From Comamonadaceae bacterium UBA4962 (lineage in GTDB: Bacteria; Pseudomonadota; Gammaproteobacteria; Burkholderiales; Burkholderiaceae_C): 33,047 nt of DNA. The stretch covers positions 1 through 33,047 of the forward strand of contig DHAE01000012.1 in NCBI GenBank assembly GCA_002397315.1. The letters run 5' to 3'. The position numbers were made by a program, and so were the translations under genes. Below, piece after piece: positions 16,163 to 23,364 of the stretch; the stretch's first letter is position 1; each line of letters opens with the position of its first letter. Under the pieces are notes generated by a model. The model worked only from the letters and a program-made list of their open reading frames with translations. It searched no databases and was not told the origin of the DNA.

Positions 16163-17284
16163 ATGGGACGCACACAACGTACAACGGGCGATCGGACATC
16201 CGGGGCTGTCTGCCGCGTCGCAGGCACCGCGGCCCTGCTGCTGGCTGCCATGCTGGCGCCCTCGGCCTGGGCAGGGCCCGATGCGGCCGGCGCATCCGTC
16301 CCGCAGCAAGGCGGACGGCCCGCGGCGTCTGCGGCAACGGCCTCCACCCCCTCGGCATCCCCCGCCGGCACCGAGATCCGCGACTGGGTGGAGCGCATCC
16401 ACCGCGCGGCGCTCGCGCAGAGCTACCAGGGCAGCTTCGTGGTGTGGTCCTCCACGGGGGGCATGACGAGTTCGCGCATCTGGCACGCCACCGACGGCAC
16501 GGTGCAGATCGAGCGCATCGAGGCACTGGACGGCTCGCCGCGCACGGTCTTCCAGCGCGGCGAACTCGTGCGCACCTTCCTGCCCCAGGCGGGGTTGGTG
16601 AAGGAAGAGCGGCGCGACATGCCGGGCCTGTTCCCGCACCTGTCGCAGGCCGACAGCGAAGCCGTGCAGCGCCACTACCGTGCCCGCGTGGTCGGCCGCG
16701 ACCGGGTGGCGGGCCAGGAGGCGGACGTCCTCTGGCTCGCGCCACGGGATGCGCTGCGCTTCGGCTACCGCCTCTGGATGGCGCGGCCCAGCGGCCTGGT
16801 CGTCAAGCTGCAGACGCTGGGCCTGCGCGGCCAGGTGCTGGAGCAGGCGGCGTTTTCGCAGATCGATTTCGAGGCGCCGCCGACGGTGGCGCAGTTGGTG
16901 GCCCAGATGGACGAACTGCACGGCTTGCGCCTGCTGGCCGTCCCGCTCGTGAAGACCACCGCGCGGGAGGCCGGCTGGCAGTTGCGCCGGCCCGTGGCGG
17001 GCTTCCAGCCCGGCGACTGCTACCGGCGCGCCGCGGCCGTGCAGGACAAGCTGCCGATGCCGCCCCTGCAGTGCATCTTCTCCGATGGCCTGGCTACGGT
17101 ATCGCTGTTCTTCGAACCCTACGATGCCGCCCGGCATGGCAGCGGGCCGCGGCGCCTGGACATGGGCGCCACCCAGACGCTGGCCCTGCGGGCCGCGGCC
17201 GGAGACACCTGGCTGACCGCCGTGGGTGAGGTGCCGCAGGAAACCCTGCGGATGCTGGCGGACCAGATCGAGCCCGTCCGGTGA
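16163..17284 (+). CDS. rseB: Sigma-E regulatory protein RseB/MucB
   Basis: Periplasmic protein that binds RseA and protects it from cleavage until lipid or misfolded-protein signals arrive. It has 373 residues. A signal peptide ends at AWA (35-37). After a short Ala/Ser/Pro linker, the MucB/RseB domain begins at about 73 (DWVERIHRAALAQSYQGSFVVWSSTGGMTSSRIWHATDG), with a C-terminal half containing LMADQIEPVR-like LADQIEPVR at the end. AGGGAG lies just before the ATG. It is 41 bp after rseA. Confidence 0.93.
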   Translation: MGRTQRTTGDRTSGAVCRVAGTAALLLAAMLAPSAWAGPDAAGASVPQQGGRPAASAATASTPSASPAGTEIRDWVERIHRAALAQSYQGSFVVWSSTGGMTSSRIWHATDGTVQIERIEALDGSPRTVFQRGELVRTFLPQAGLVKEERRDMPGLFPHLSQADSEAVQRHYRARVVGRDRVAGQEADVLWLAPRDALRFGYRLWMARPSGLVVKLQTLGLRGQVLEQAAFSQIDFEAPPTVAQLVAQMDELHGLRLLAVPLVKTTAREAGWQLRRPVAGFQPGDCYRRAAAVQDKLPMPPLQCIFSDGLATVSLFFEPYDAARHGSGPRRLDMGATQTLALRAAAGDTWLTAVGEVPQETLRMLADQIEPVR

Positions 17285-17409
17285 GCGCTCCGCGGACGCC
17301 GCTGCCCGGCCCGATGCGGCCGGGAACCAAACACGGCCTTGTCCTTCACACCACCGCACGGCTTTTACAGACGATGTGCGATTTGCTCGAAAAGAAAGAA
17401 AGGCCCTCC

Positions 17410-18897
17410 ATGTTCACGTTCCCGCATGAACCATCGCGTCTCCGGATGCTCGTTCGTTCGCTGGCCGCCGCGGGTGCCATCGCCCTGGCTCCCGCCGGGG
17501 TGCTGCACGCGCAGGCCGCGCCGGCCAGTGCCCCCGCCCTGGTGCAGGGGCTGCCGGACTTCACGGACCTGGTGGACCAGGTCGGACCGGCCGTGGTGAA
17601 CATCCGCACGCTCGAAAAGGCGCCGGACCGTTCCGCCACCAACGGCATGGACGAGGAAATGCTGGAGTTCTTCAAGCGCTTCGGCCTGCCGATGCCGGGC
17701 GCGCCGCGCCAGCAACGCCCGCAGCGCCCCGACGAGGAGCAGCCGCGCGGCGTCGGCTCGGGGTTCATCCTCACGCCCGACGGCTACGTGATGACCAACG
17801 CGCACGTGGTGGAGGGCGCGCAGGAAGTGCTCGTCACCCTGACCGACAAGCGCGAGTTCAAGGCCAAGATCGTGGGCTCGGACAAGCGCACCGACGTGGC
17901 CGTGGTGAAGATCGACGCCACGGGCCTGCCCGCGGTGAAGGTGGGCGACATGAACCGCCTGCGGGTGGGCGAATGGGTGATGGCCATCGGCTCGCCGTTC
18001 GGCCTGGAGAACACCGTCACGGCCGGCATCGTGAGCGCCAAGCAGCGCGACACGGGCGACTACCTGCCGTTCATCCAGACGGACGTGGCGATCAACCCCG
18101 GCAACTCCGGCGGTCCCCTCATCAACATGCGCGGCGAGGTGGTGGGCATCAACAGCCAGATCTACTCGCGCTCCGGCGGCTTCATGGGCATTTCGTTCGC
18201 GATTCCGATCGACGAGGCGATCCGCGTGAGCGACCAACTGCGGGCCACCGGCCGCGTGACGCGGGGCCGCATCGGCGTGCAGATCGGTCAGGTGACCAAG
18301 GACGTGGCGGAATCGATCGGCCTGGGCAAGACGCAGGGCGCGCTCGTGACCGGCGTGGAGGCGGGCTCCCCGGCCGAGAAGGCCGGCGTCGAGGCCGGCG
18401 ACATCATCACGCGCTTCGACGGCAAGGCCATCGACAAGATCTCCGATCTGCCGCGCATGGTCGGCAACACCAAGCCGGGCAACAAGAGCACCGTGACGGT
18501 GTTCCGGCGCGGCGCGACGAAGGACCTGCCGATCACCGTGGCGGAAATCGAGCCCGACGAGAAGCCCGGCGCCGCTGCCGGTGAGCGCAATGCCCCGGCC
18601 AAGCCCAAGGCATCGCCGGCCGCCCAGCAACTCGGCCTGGCCGTGGTCGAGCTGACCGATGCCCAGAAGAAGGAGCTGAAGGTGAAGGGCGGGGTGCGCG
18701 TGGTGTCGTCGGCCGAAGCCGCGGCGCGTGCCGGGCTGCGGGAGGGTGACGTCATCCTGGGCATCGCCAACACCGAGATCTCAGGCATGAAGGACTTCGA
18801 CGCCGTCCTGGCGAAGGTGGACAAGAGCAAGCCGATCAACGTGCTCTTCCGCCGCGGCGAGTGGACGCAGTACCTGGTGATCCGCCCGGCCCGCTGA
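17410..18897 (+). CDS. mucD: Periplasmic serine protease MucD/DegP (Do family)
   Basis: Periplasmic protease-chaperone of 495 residues that removes misfolded envelope proteins; a target and partner of the sigma-E response. A signal peptide probably ends at HAQA (33-36). The trypsin-like domain has the full triad: H132 (TNAHVV), D162 (RTDVAVV) and S233 (GNSGGP). Two PDZ domains follow, about 285-375 and 400-492. I chose ATG 17410 because GAAAGG precedes it and it yields a clean signal peptide; an earlier GTG at 17281 would add 43 unlikely residues. The gap after rseB is 125 bp. Confidence 0.95.
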   Translation: MFTFPHEPSRLRMLVRSLAAAGAIALAPAGVLHAQAAPASAPALVQGLPDFTDLVDQVGPAVVNIRTLEKAPDRSATNGMDEEMLEFFKRFGLPMPGAPRQQRPQRPDEEQPRGVGSGFILTPDGYVMTNAHVVEGAQEVLVTLTDKREFKAKIVGSDKRTDVAVVKIDATGLPAVKVGDMNRLRVGEWVMAIGSPFGLENTVTAGIVSAKQRDTGDYLPFIQTDVAINPGNSGGPLINMRGEVVGINSQIYSRSGGFMGISFAIPIDEAIRVSDQLRATGRVTRGRIGVQIGQVTKDVAESIGLGKTQGALVTGVEAGSPAEKAGVEAGDIITRFDGKAIDKISDLPRMVGNTKPGNKSTVTVFRRGATKDLPITVAEIEPDEKPGAAAGERNAPAKPKASPAAQQLGLAVVELTDAQKKELKVKGGVRVVSSAEAAARAGLREGDVILGIANTEISGMKDFDAVLAKVDKSKPINVLFRRGEWTQYLVIRPAR

Positions 18898-18912
18898 CCG
18901 CACGTGGCCAGG

Positions 18913-18948
18913 AAAAGCCCCATCCCGCACTAGGGAGTGGGGCTTTTT
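18913..18948 (+). terminator. Intrinsic terminator after mucD
   Basis: AAAAGCCCCATCCC (18913-18926) pairs with GGGA, one bulged G, and TGGGGCTTTT, leaving a 6-base loop (18927-18932). The stem runs into a T-run at 18944-18948. It ends the rpoE-rseA-rseB-mucD transcription unit. Confidence 0.85.
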
Positions 18949-19022
18949 CCCGCCCAGGGGCTTTCCCTGGAGAAGCCCTCGGCGCCTATGGAAGGCATAA
19001 AAAAAGTTCTATCTATGGATAT

Positions 19023-19031
19023 TGATAGAAT
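19023..19031 (+). promoter_or_regulatory. Extended -10 promoter-like element upstream of lepA
   Basis: TGATAGAAT matches the extended -10 form (TGnTAnAAT). A seven-A run lies about 20 bp upstream at 18999-19005. No good -35 is present, as expected for extended -10 promoters. Transcription would start near 19038 and run into the terminator at 19294-19325. Confidence 0.45.
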
Positions 19032-19180
19032 GCGAGCCGATTTCCTGCCATATCTGGAATAAGCAAACCCTGTAACATCACGATATGGGATCGCCGCCTT
19101 CCATGCACAGGTGTTCCACAGATCGCCCACATGTTGTTCTCAGGACGTGCGCCCAATTTGTGAATAAGCTGTGCATAAAT

Positions 19181-19204
19181 CGCACGTTGCGGGGTGGCAA
19201 CGTG
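19181..19204 (+). promoter_or_regulatory. 9-bp hairpin in the mucD-lepA gap
   Basis: GCACGTTGC (19181-19189) pairs perfectly with GCAACGTGC (19196-19204) around the loop GGGGTG. No T-run follows, so it is not a terminator. It would lie inside any transcript begun near 19038. Confidence 0.5.
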
Positions 19205-19226
19205 CCATGGCGCCCCGGGTACGGGC

Positions 19227-19254
19227 TTTCCCTCTCGGCCTTTTTGCCTACAAT
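19227..19254 (+). promoter_or_regulatory. Promoter-like element for the candidate small RNA
   Basis: TACAAT at 19249-19254 is a good -10 box. TTTCCC at 19227-19232 (16-bp spacer) is a weak -35. The predicted start is near 19261, exactly where a hairpin begins. Confidence 0.45.
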
Positions 19255-19260
19255 GAAGTT

Positions 19261-19326
19261 CCAACCATCGCAGTTGCCAAAGATTGTTGGTTCAGGGCGC
19301 GTCACCTCTTGACGCGCCCTTTTTTC
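19261..19326 (+). ncRNA. Candidate small RNA (or lepA attenuator) ending in strong terminator
   Basis: Starting at the base predicted by the TACAAT box, CCAAC (19261-19265) pairs with GTTGG (19286-19290); after a one-base mismatch ATC pairs with GAT, leaving a 12-base loop GCAGTTGCCAAA. A short linker leads to the terminator. The result is a compact RNA of about 65 bases with two hairpins, as many small RNAs have. I do not recognise the family. The alternative is a lepA leader in which the terminator controls readthrough. Confidence 0.45.
19294..19325 (+). terminator. Strong intrinsic terminator 44 bp before lepA
   Basis: AGGGCGCGTCA (19294-19304) pairs perfectly over 11 bp with TGACGCGCCCT (19310-19320), loop CCTCT, followed by five more T residues. 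On the minus strand no T-run follows, so it acts on plus-strand transcripts. mucD already has its own terminator 350 bp upstream, so this one must serve a separate transcript. Confidence 0.88.
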
Positions 19327-19369
19327 TTGTGCGCGCCGTTTCAATTCAATTACTTGTCGCTTCTCGTTG

Positions 19370-21178
19370 ATGAATCACATCAGAAATTTTTCGATCATTG
19401 CGCACATCGATCACGGCAAATCGACGCTGGCTGACCGGCTGATCCAGCGCTGCGGCGGCCTGGCCGACCGCGAGATGGAAGCCCAGGTGCTCGACTCGAT
19501 GGACATCGAGAAGGAGCGTGGGATAACCATCAAGGCCCAGACGGCCGCACTGCAGTACAAGGCGAAGGACGGGCAGGTCTACAACCTCAACCTCATCGAC
19601 ACGCCGGGCCATGTCGACTTCTCGTACGAAGTCTCGCGCTCGCTCTCGGCCTGCGAAGGTGCGCTGCTGGTGGTCGATGCCTCGCAGGGTGTCGAGGCGC
19701 AGACGGTGGCGAACTGCTACACCGCGCTGGACCTCGGCGTGGAGGTGCTGCCGGTGCTCAACAAGATGGATCTGCCGCAGGCCGATCCGGACAACGCGAA
19801 GGCCGAGATCGAGGACGTGATCGGCATCGACGCGACCGACGCGATTCCCTGCTCCGCCAAGACCGGCATGGGCATCGACGAGATCCTGGAGCTGATCGTC
19901 GCCCGCGTGCCGGCGCCGCGCGGCAACCCGGATGCGCCGCTGCGCGCGATGATCATCGACAGCTGGTTCGATCCCTACGTGGGCGTGGTCATGCTGGTGC
20001 GCGTGGTCGACGGCCGCCTGCTGAAGGGCGAGCGCTTCAAGATGATGGCCTCGAACGCGGCCTACAACGCCGACAACCTGGGCGTGTTCACGCCGGCCAA
20101 CGAGCCGCGCAATGCGCTGAACGCGGGCGAGGTGGGCTACATCATCGCGGGCATCAAGGAGCTGAAGGCCGCGAAGGTGGGCGACACCATCACGCTGGAA
20201 AAGAAGCTGCCCAACAACCTGGGCCCGGCCGAGCAGGCGCTGCCCGGCTTCAAGGAGATCCAGCCGCAGGTGTTCGCGGGCCTGTACCCGACGGAGGCCA
20301 GCGAATACGACCAGCTGCGCGACGCGCTGGAGAAGCTGCAGCTCAACGATGCCTCGCTGCACTTCGAGCCCGAGGTGTCGCAGGCGCTGGGCTTCGGCTT
20401 CCGCTGCGGCTTCCTGGGCCTGCTGCACATGGAGATCGTGCAGGAGCGCCTGGAGCGCGAATTCGACCAGGACCTGATCACCACCGCGCCCAGCGTGGTG
20501 TACGAGGTGGTCAAGGGCGACGGCGAGGTCATCATGGTGGAGAACCCCTCCAAGATGCCCGAGCAGGGCCGCATCCAGGAGATCCGCGAGCCGATCGTGA
20601 CCGTGCACCTCTACATGCCGCAGGAGTACGTGGGCCCGGTGATGACGCTGGCCAACCAGAAGCGCGGCGTGCAGCTCAACATGGCCTACCACGGCCGGCA
20701 GGTGATGCTCACCTACGAACTGCCGCTCGGCGAGATCGTGCTGGACTTCTTCGACAAGCTCAAGTCGGTCTCGCGCGGCTATGCCTCGATGGACTACGAG
20801 TTCAAGGAGTACCGCGCGTCCGACGTGGTGAAGGTGGACATCCTGCTCAACGGCGAGAAGGTCGACGCGCTGTCGATCATCGTGCACCGCTCGCAGTCGC
20901 AGTACCGCGGCCGCGCCGTGGCCGCGAAGATGCGCGAGATCATCAGCCGGCAGATGTTCGACGTGGCCATCCAGGCCGCCATCGGCGCCAACATCATCGC
21001 GCGCGAAACCATCAAGGCGCTGCGCAAGAACGTGCTGGCCAAGTGCTACGGCGGCGATATCACCCGCAAGCGCAAGCTGCTCGAGAAGCAGAAGGCGGGC
21101 AAGAAGCGCATGAAGCAGATCGGCTCGGTCGAGGTGCCGCAGGAGGCCTTCCTGGCGATCCTGCAAGTGGAGGATTGA
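19370..21178 (+). CDS. lepA: Elongation factor 4 (LepA)
   Basis: Translational GTPase of 602 residues that acts on ribosomes, proposed to back-translocate or to aid initiation and 30S assembly. GTPase motifs: AHIDHGKS (11-18), DTPGH (77-81) and NKMD (131-134). The characteristic GFRCGFLGLLHMEI and the C-terminal GGDITRKRKLLEKQKAGKKRMKQIGSVEVPQEAF identify LepA rather than EF-G. The start is ATG 19370 (MNHIRNFSIIAHIDHG); a TTG one codon earlier is unlikely. No ribosome binding site is visible. lepB follows 4 bp after the stop. Confidence 0.97.
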   Translation: MNHIRNFSIIAHIDHGKSTLADRLIQRCGGLADREMEAQVLDSMDIEKERGITIKAQTAALQYKAKDGQVYNLNLIDTPGHVDFSYEVSRSLSACEGALLVVDASQGVEAQTVANCYTALDLGVEVLPVLNKMDLPQADPDNAKAEIEDVIGIDATDAIPCSAKTGMGIDEILELIVARVPAPRGNPDAPLRAMIIDSWFDPYVGVVMLVRVVDGRLLKGERFKMMASNAAYNADNLGVFTPANEPRNALNAGEVGYIIAGIKELKAAKVGDTITLEKKLPNNLGPAEQALPGFKEIQPQVFAGLYPTEASEYDQLRDALEKLQLNDASLHFEPEVSQALGFGFRCGFLGLLHMEIVQERLEREFDQDLITTAPSVVYEVVKGDGEVIMVENPSKMPEQGRIQEIREPIVTVHLYMPQEYVGPVMTLANQKRGVQLNMAYHGRQVMLTYELPLGEIVLDFFDKLKSVSRGYASMDYEFKEYRASDVVKVDILLNGEKVDALSIIVHRSQSQYRGRAVAAKMREIISRQMFDVAIQAAIGANIIARETIKALRKNVLAKCYGGDITRKRKLLEKQKAGKKRMKQIGSVEVPQEAFLAILQVED

Positions 21179-21182
21179 TCCG

Positions 21183-22157
21183 ATGCAAGCCATGCAATAT
21201 GTGACCGCCGTGATCCTGGCGGCCTTCGTGGGCTACGTGGGTGCCTGGTACGTGGGCGCGATCGAAGGCAACTTCGCGCTGCTGCTGTTCCTCGCGACCG
21301 TGGTGACGGGCGCCTACTGGCTGGCCGAGCGCCTGGTCTTCCTGCCGCGCCGCCGCCGCGCGGCCCAGGCCATCGAGAACGCAGCCGCCGAGCGGCGCGC
21401 CGAACTCGACCGCATGGGCATCGCCAAGGTGGACGGCGACGTGCAGGAGGCCAAGGAACGCATCCTCATGCAGCCGTGGTGGCTGGACTGGACGGCCGGG
21501 CTGTTCCCGGTGATCGCGATCGTCTTCGTGCTGCGCTCGTTCCTCTTCGAGCCGTTCAAGATCCCTTCCGGCTCGATGATCCCGACGCTGCTCGTGGGCG
21601 ACCTGATCCTCGTGAACAAGTTCACCTACGGCATCCGCCTGCCGGTCATCAACAAGAAGATCACGCAGGGCACGCCTCCGCAGCGCGGCGACGTGATGGT
21701 GTTCCGCTACCCGCCGCAGCCCAGCATGGACTACATCAAGCGCGTGGTCGGGGTGCCGGGCGACGAGATCGCCTACCTGAACAAGCGCCTCACGGTGAAC
21801 GGCCAGCCGGTGAAGACCACGGCGCTGCCCGACTTCCTCGACGAGGACACGATGCGCTACTTCAAGCAGTACGACGAATCGCTGGGCGAAAAGCCGCACC
21901 GCATGATCAACAACCCGGACGTGCCGGCGTACATCCAGGGCGCGAGCGACTACGCCTTCCGCGAGAACTGCCGCTACAGCGTGGAGGGCGTCGTGTGCAA
22001 GGTGCCCGAGGGCCACTACTTCATGATGGGCGACAACCGCGATAATTCGCTCGATTCCCGCTACTGGGGCTTCGTGCCCGACGCGAACATCGTCGGCAAG
22101 GCCTTCTTCGTGTGGATGAACTTCAGCAACCCGAAACGCATCGGCGGATTCCAGTAA
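21183..22157 (+). CDS. lepB: Signal peptidase I
   Basis: Inner-membrane peptidase that removes signal peptides from exported proteins. It has 324 residues. N-terminal membrane helices are at about 5-25 and 30-50, a basic cytoplasmic loop follows, and another helix is at about 104-120. The catalytic serine is S131 in IPSGSMIPTL and the lysine is K186 in DYIKRVVG; GDNRDNSLDSRYWGFVP is the late family motif. GGAGG nine bases upstream supports ATG 21183 over ATG 21192. The lepA-lepB pair is widely conserved. Confidence 0.97.
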   Translation: MQAMQYVTAVILAAFVGYVGAWYVGAIEGNFALLLFLATVVTGAYWLAERLVFLPRRRRAAQAIENAAAERRAELDRMGIAKVDGDVQEAKERILMQPWWLDWTAGLFPVIAIVFVLRSFLFEPFKIPSGSMIPTLLVGDLILVNKFTYGIRLPVINKKITQGTPPQRGDVMVFRYPPQPSMDYIKRVVGVPGDEIAYLNKRLTVNGQPVKTTALPDFLDEDTMRYFKQYDESLGEKPHRMINNPDVPAYIQGASDYAFRENCRYSVEGVVCKVPEGHYFMMGDNRDNSLDSRYWGFVPDANIVGKAFFVWMNFSNPKRIGGFQ

Positions 22158-22226
22158 ACGGCGGGGGGGCCGCGCGGCGAGCGCGGCCGGGCACGCCAAA
22201 GGACAAGAAAGACGAGGGCCAGGACC

Positions 22227-22637
22227 ATGGGCATGCAGCAGCACCGGGCGGATCGCTCCGCCACCAACGCCGTCCCGGCCTGCCGGGCCGCCCGCCGTTC
22301 GCGGCAGCGGGGGCTGTCCTTCATCGGCCTCGTGTTCCTGGCCGTGATCGCCGTGGCGGTGTTCGCGATCGGCGGCCAGTCGGTGCCGATCTTCCTGGAG
22401 TACCAGGCCATCCGCAAGGCGGCCACCAAGGCAGCGCGCGAGGCCGCCACCGTTCCCGAGGTGCGCGCCGCATTCGACCGAGCGGCCGCCATCGACAACA
22501 TCAGCTCGATCAACGGCAACGACCTCGAGGTGACGAAGCGCAATGACAAGATCGTCGTGACGTTCGCCTATTCGCGCGAGATCGCGCTCGTCGGCCCCGC
22601 GTATCTGGTCTACCGCTTCCGCGAACAGACCAACTGA
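22227..22637 (+). CDS. DUF4845 single-pass membrane protein
   Basis: A 136-residue protein of unknown function found regularly between lepB and rnc in beta- and gamma-proteobacteria. A basic N-terminus leads into one hydrophobic segment (about 30-50, RGLSFIGLVFLAVIAVAVFAIGG). It looks superficially like a type IV pilin start but lacks the usual glutamate at the fifth position. The soluble part contains PIFLEYQAIRKAATKAA and ends in VGPAYLVYRF. AGGA precedes the ATG; a second ATG two codons later is possible. Confidence 0.86.
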   Translation: MGMQQHRADRSATNAVPACRAARRSRQRGLSFIGLVFLAVIAVAVFAIGGQSVPIFLEYQAIRKAATKAAREAATVPEVRAAFDRAAAIDNISSINGNDLEVTKRNDKIVVTFAYSREIALVGPAYLVYRFREQTN

Positions 22638-22671
22638 TCCTTTCTCTTTTTTCTTTCTTCTTTTCTCCCCC
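22638..22671 (+). promoter_or_regulatory. 34-nt pure pyrimidine tract in the rnc leader
   Basis: Every base from 22638 to 22671 is C or T, directly after the DUF4845 stop codon and up to four bases before the presumed rnc TTG start. It contains no Shine-Dalgarno sequence. The transcript would carry an unstructured U/C stretch, a possible binding site for Hfq, Rho, S1 or another single-strand binder. Function is inferred. Confidence 0.5.
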
Positions 22672-22674
22672 GTT

Positions 22675-23364
22675 TTGGTTTCACCCAGTCTTCTTTCCGC
22701 GCTGCAGGACCGCCTGCAGCATGCCTTCTCCGATCCGTCCCTGCTGCAGCGGGCCACCACCCACCGCAGCTTCTCGGCCGACCACAACGAGCGCCTGGAA
22801 TTTCTCGGCGATTCGGTGCTGAACCTGGCCGTCTCGAGCCTGCTCTACCGCCGCCTGCGCGACCTGCCCGAGGGCGACCTCTCGCGCGTGCGCGCCAACC
22901 TCGTGCGCCAGGAGACGCTGCACGGCATCGCCCTGGGTCTGCAGTTGCCGCAGGTGCTGCGGCTGGGCGAAGGCGAGACCAAGTCCGGCGGCAAGCAGCG
23001 GCCGTCCATCCTGGCCGACGCGCTGGAAGCGCTGATCGGTGCCGTGTACCTGGACGCCGGCTACCAGCCGGCCGAGGCCCTGGTGCACCGGCTCTACCAG
23101 GACGTGGAGATCAATCCGCGCATGCAGGCCGCCGAGAAGGATGCGAAGACCGCATTGCAGGAGTGGCTGCAGGGCCGCAAAATGAAACTGCCGCAGTACC
23201 GCGTGGTCGCCACGGTGGGGGCCGCCCACCGGCAGACCTTCGACGTGGAATGCGACATCCCGGAACTGGGCCTGACCGAGCGCGGCATCGGCGGGTCGCG
23301 GAGGGCGGGCGAGCAGGCCGCCGCCGCCGCCATGCTGGCCACCCTGAAAGCGAAACACCCATGA
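22675..23364 (+). CDS. rnc: Ribonuclease III
   Basis: Double-strand-specific endoribonuclease that cuts rRNA precursors and structured mRNAs. It has 229 residues. The signature NERLEFLGDSVL holds the catalytic residues E39, E42 and D46; D115 and E118 are in LADALEALIGAVYLDAG. A double-stranded RNA-binding domain covers about 155-225. No ATG or GTG fits the N-terminus, so translation apparently begins at TTG 22675, with no ribosome binding site. The stop overlaps the era start by 4 bp, the classic rnc-era arrangement. Confidence 0.95.
   Translation: MVSPSLLSALQDRLQHAFSDPSLLQRATTHRSFSADHNERLEFLGDSVLNLAVSSLLYRRLRDLPEGDLSRVRANLVRQETLHGIALGLQLPQVLRLGEGETKSGGKQRPSILADALEALIGAVYLDAGYQPAEALVHRLYQDVEINPRMQAAEKDAKTALQEWLQGRKMKLPQYRVVATVGAAHRQTFDVECDIPELGLTERGIGGSRRAGEQAAAAAMLATLKAKHP

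Larger units (their letters stand above)
18898..19369. other. Non-coding gap between mucD and lepA with dense signals
   Basis: This 472-bp gap is the most AT-rich part of the window and holds no convincing protein gene. From left to right I see the mucD terminator, an extended -10 promoter-like site (19023-19031), two DnaA-box-like sequences (19158-19177), a 9-bp hairpin (19181-19204), a second promoter-like site (19249-19254) and a hairpin plus strong terminator (19261-19325). lepA starts 44 bp after that terminator. The layout fits a small RNA gene, an attenuated lepA leader, or both. Confidence 0.7.

Noticed and set aside
17323..17350. Sigma-E-type promoter (GGAAC...TCACA) upstream of mucD
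   Set aside because: GGAAC is present but the -10 half does not match well, so a sigma-E promoter is biologically plausible but not supported by the sequence.
18988..19062. Possible 24-residue peptide (MEGIKKVLSMDIDRMRADFLPYLE)
   Set aside because: The ribosome binding site is weak and badly spaced, and the stretch overlaps a promoter-like element. Too little to call a gene.
19346..21193. 615-codon minus-strand open frame opposite lepA
   Set aside because: Shadow of lepA; the coding strand has every LepA motif.
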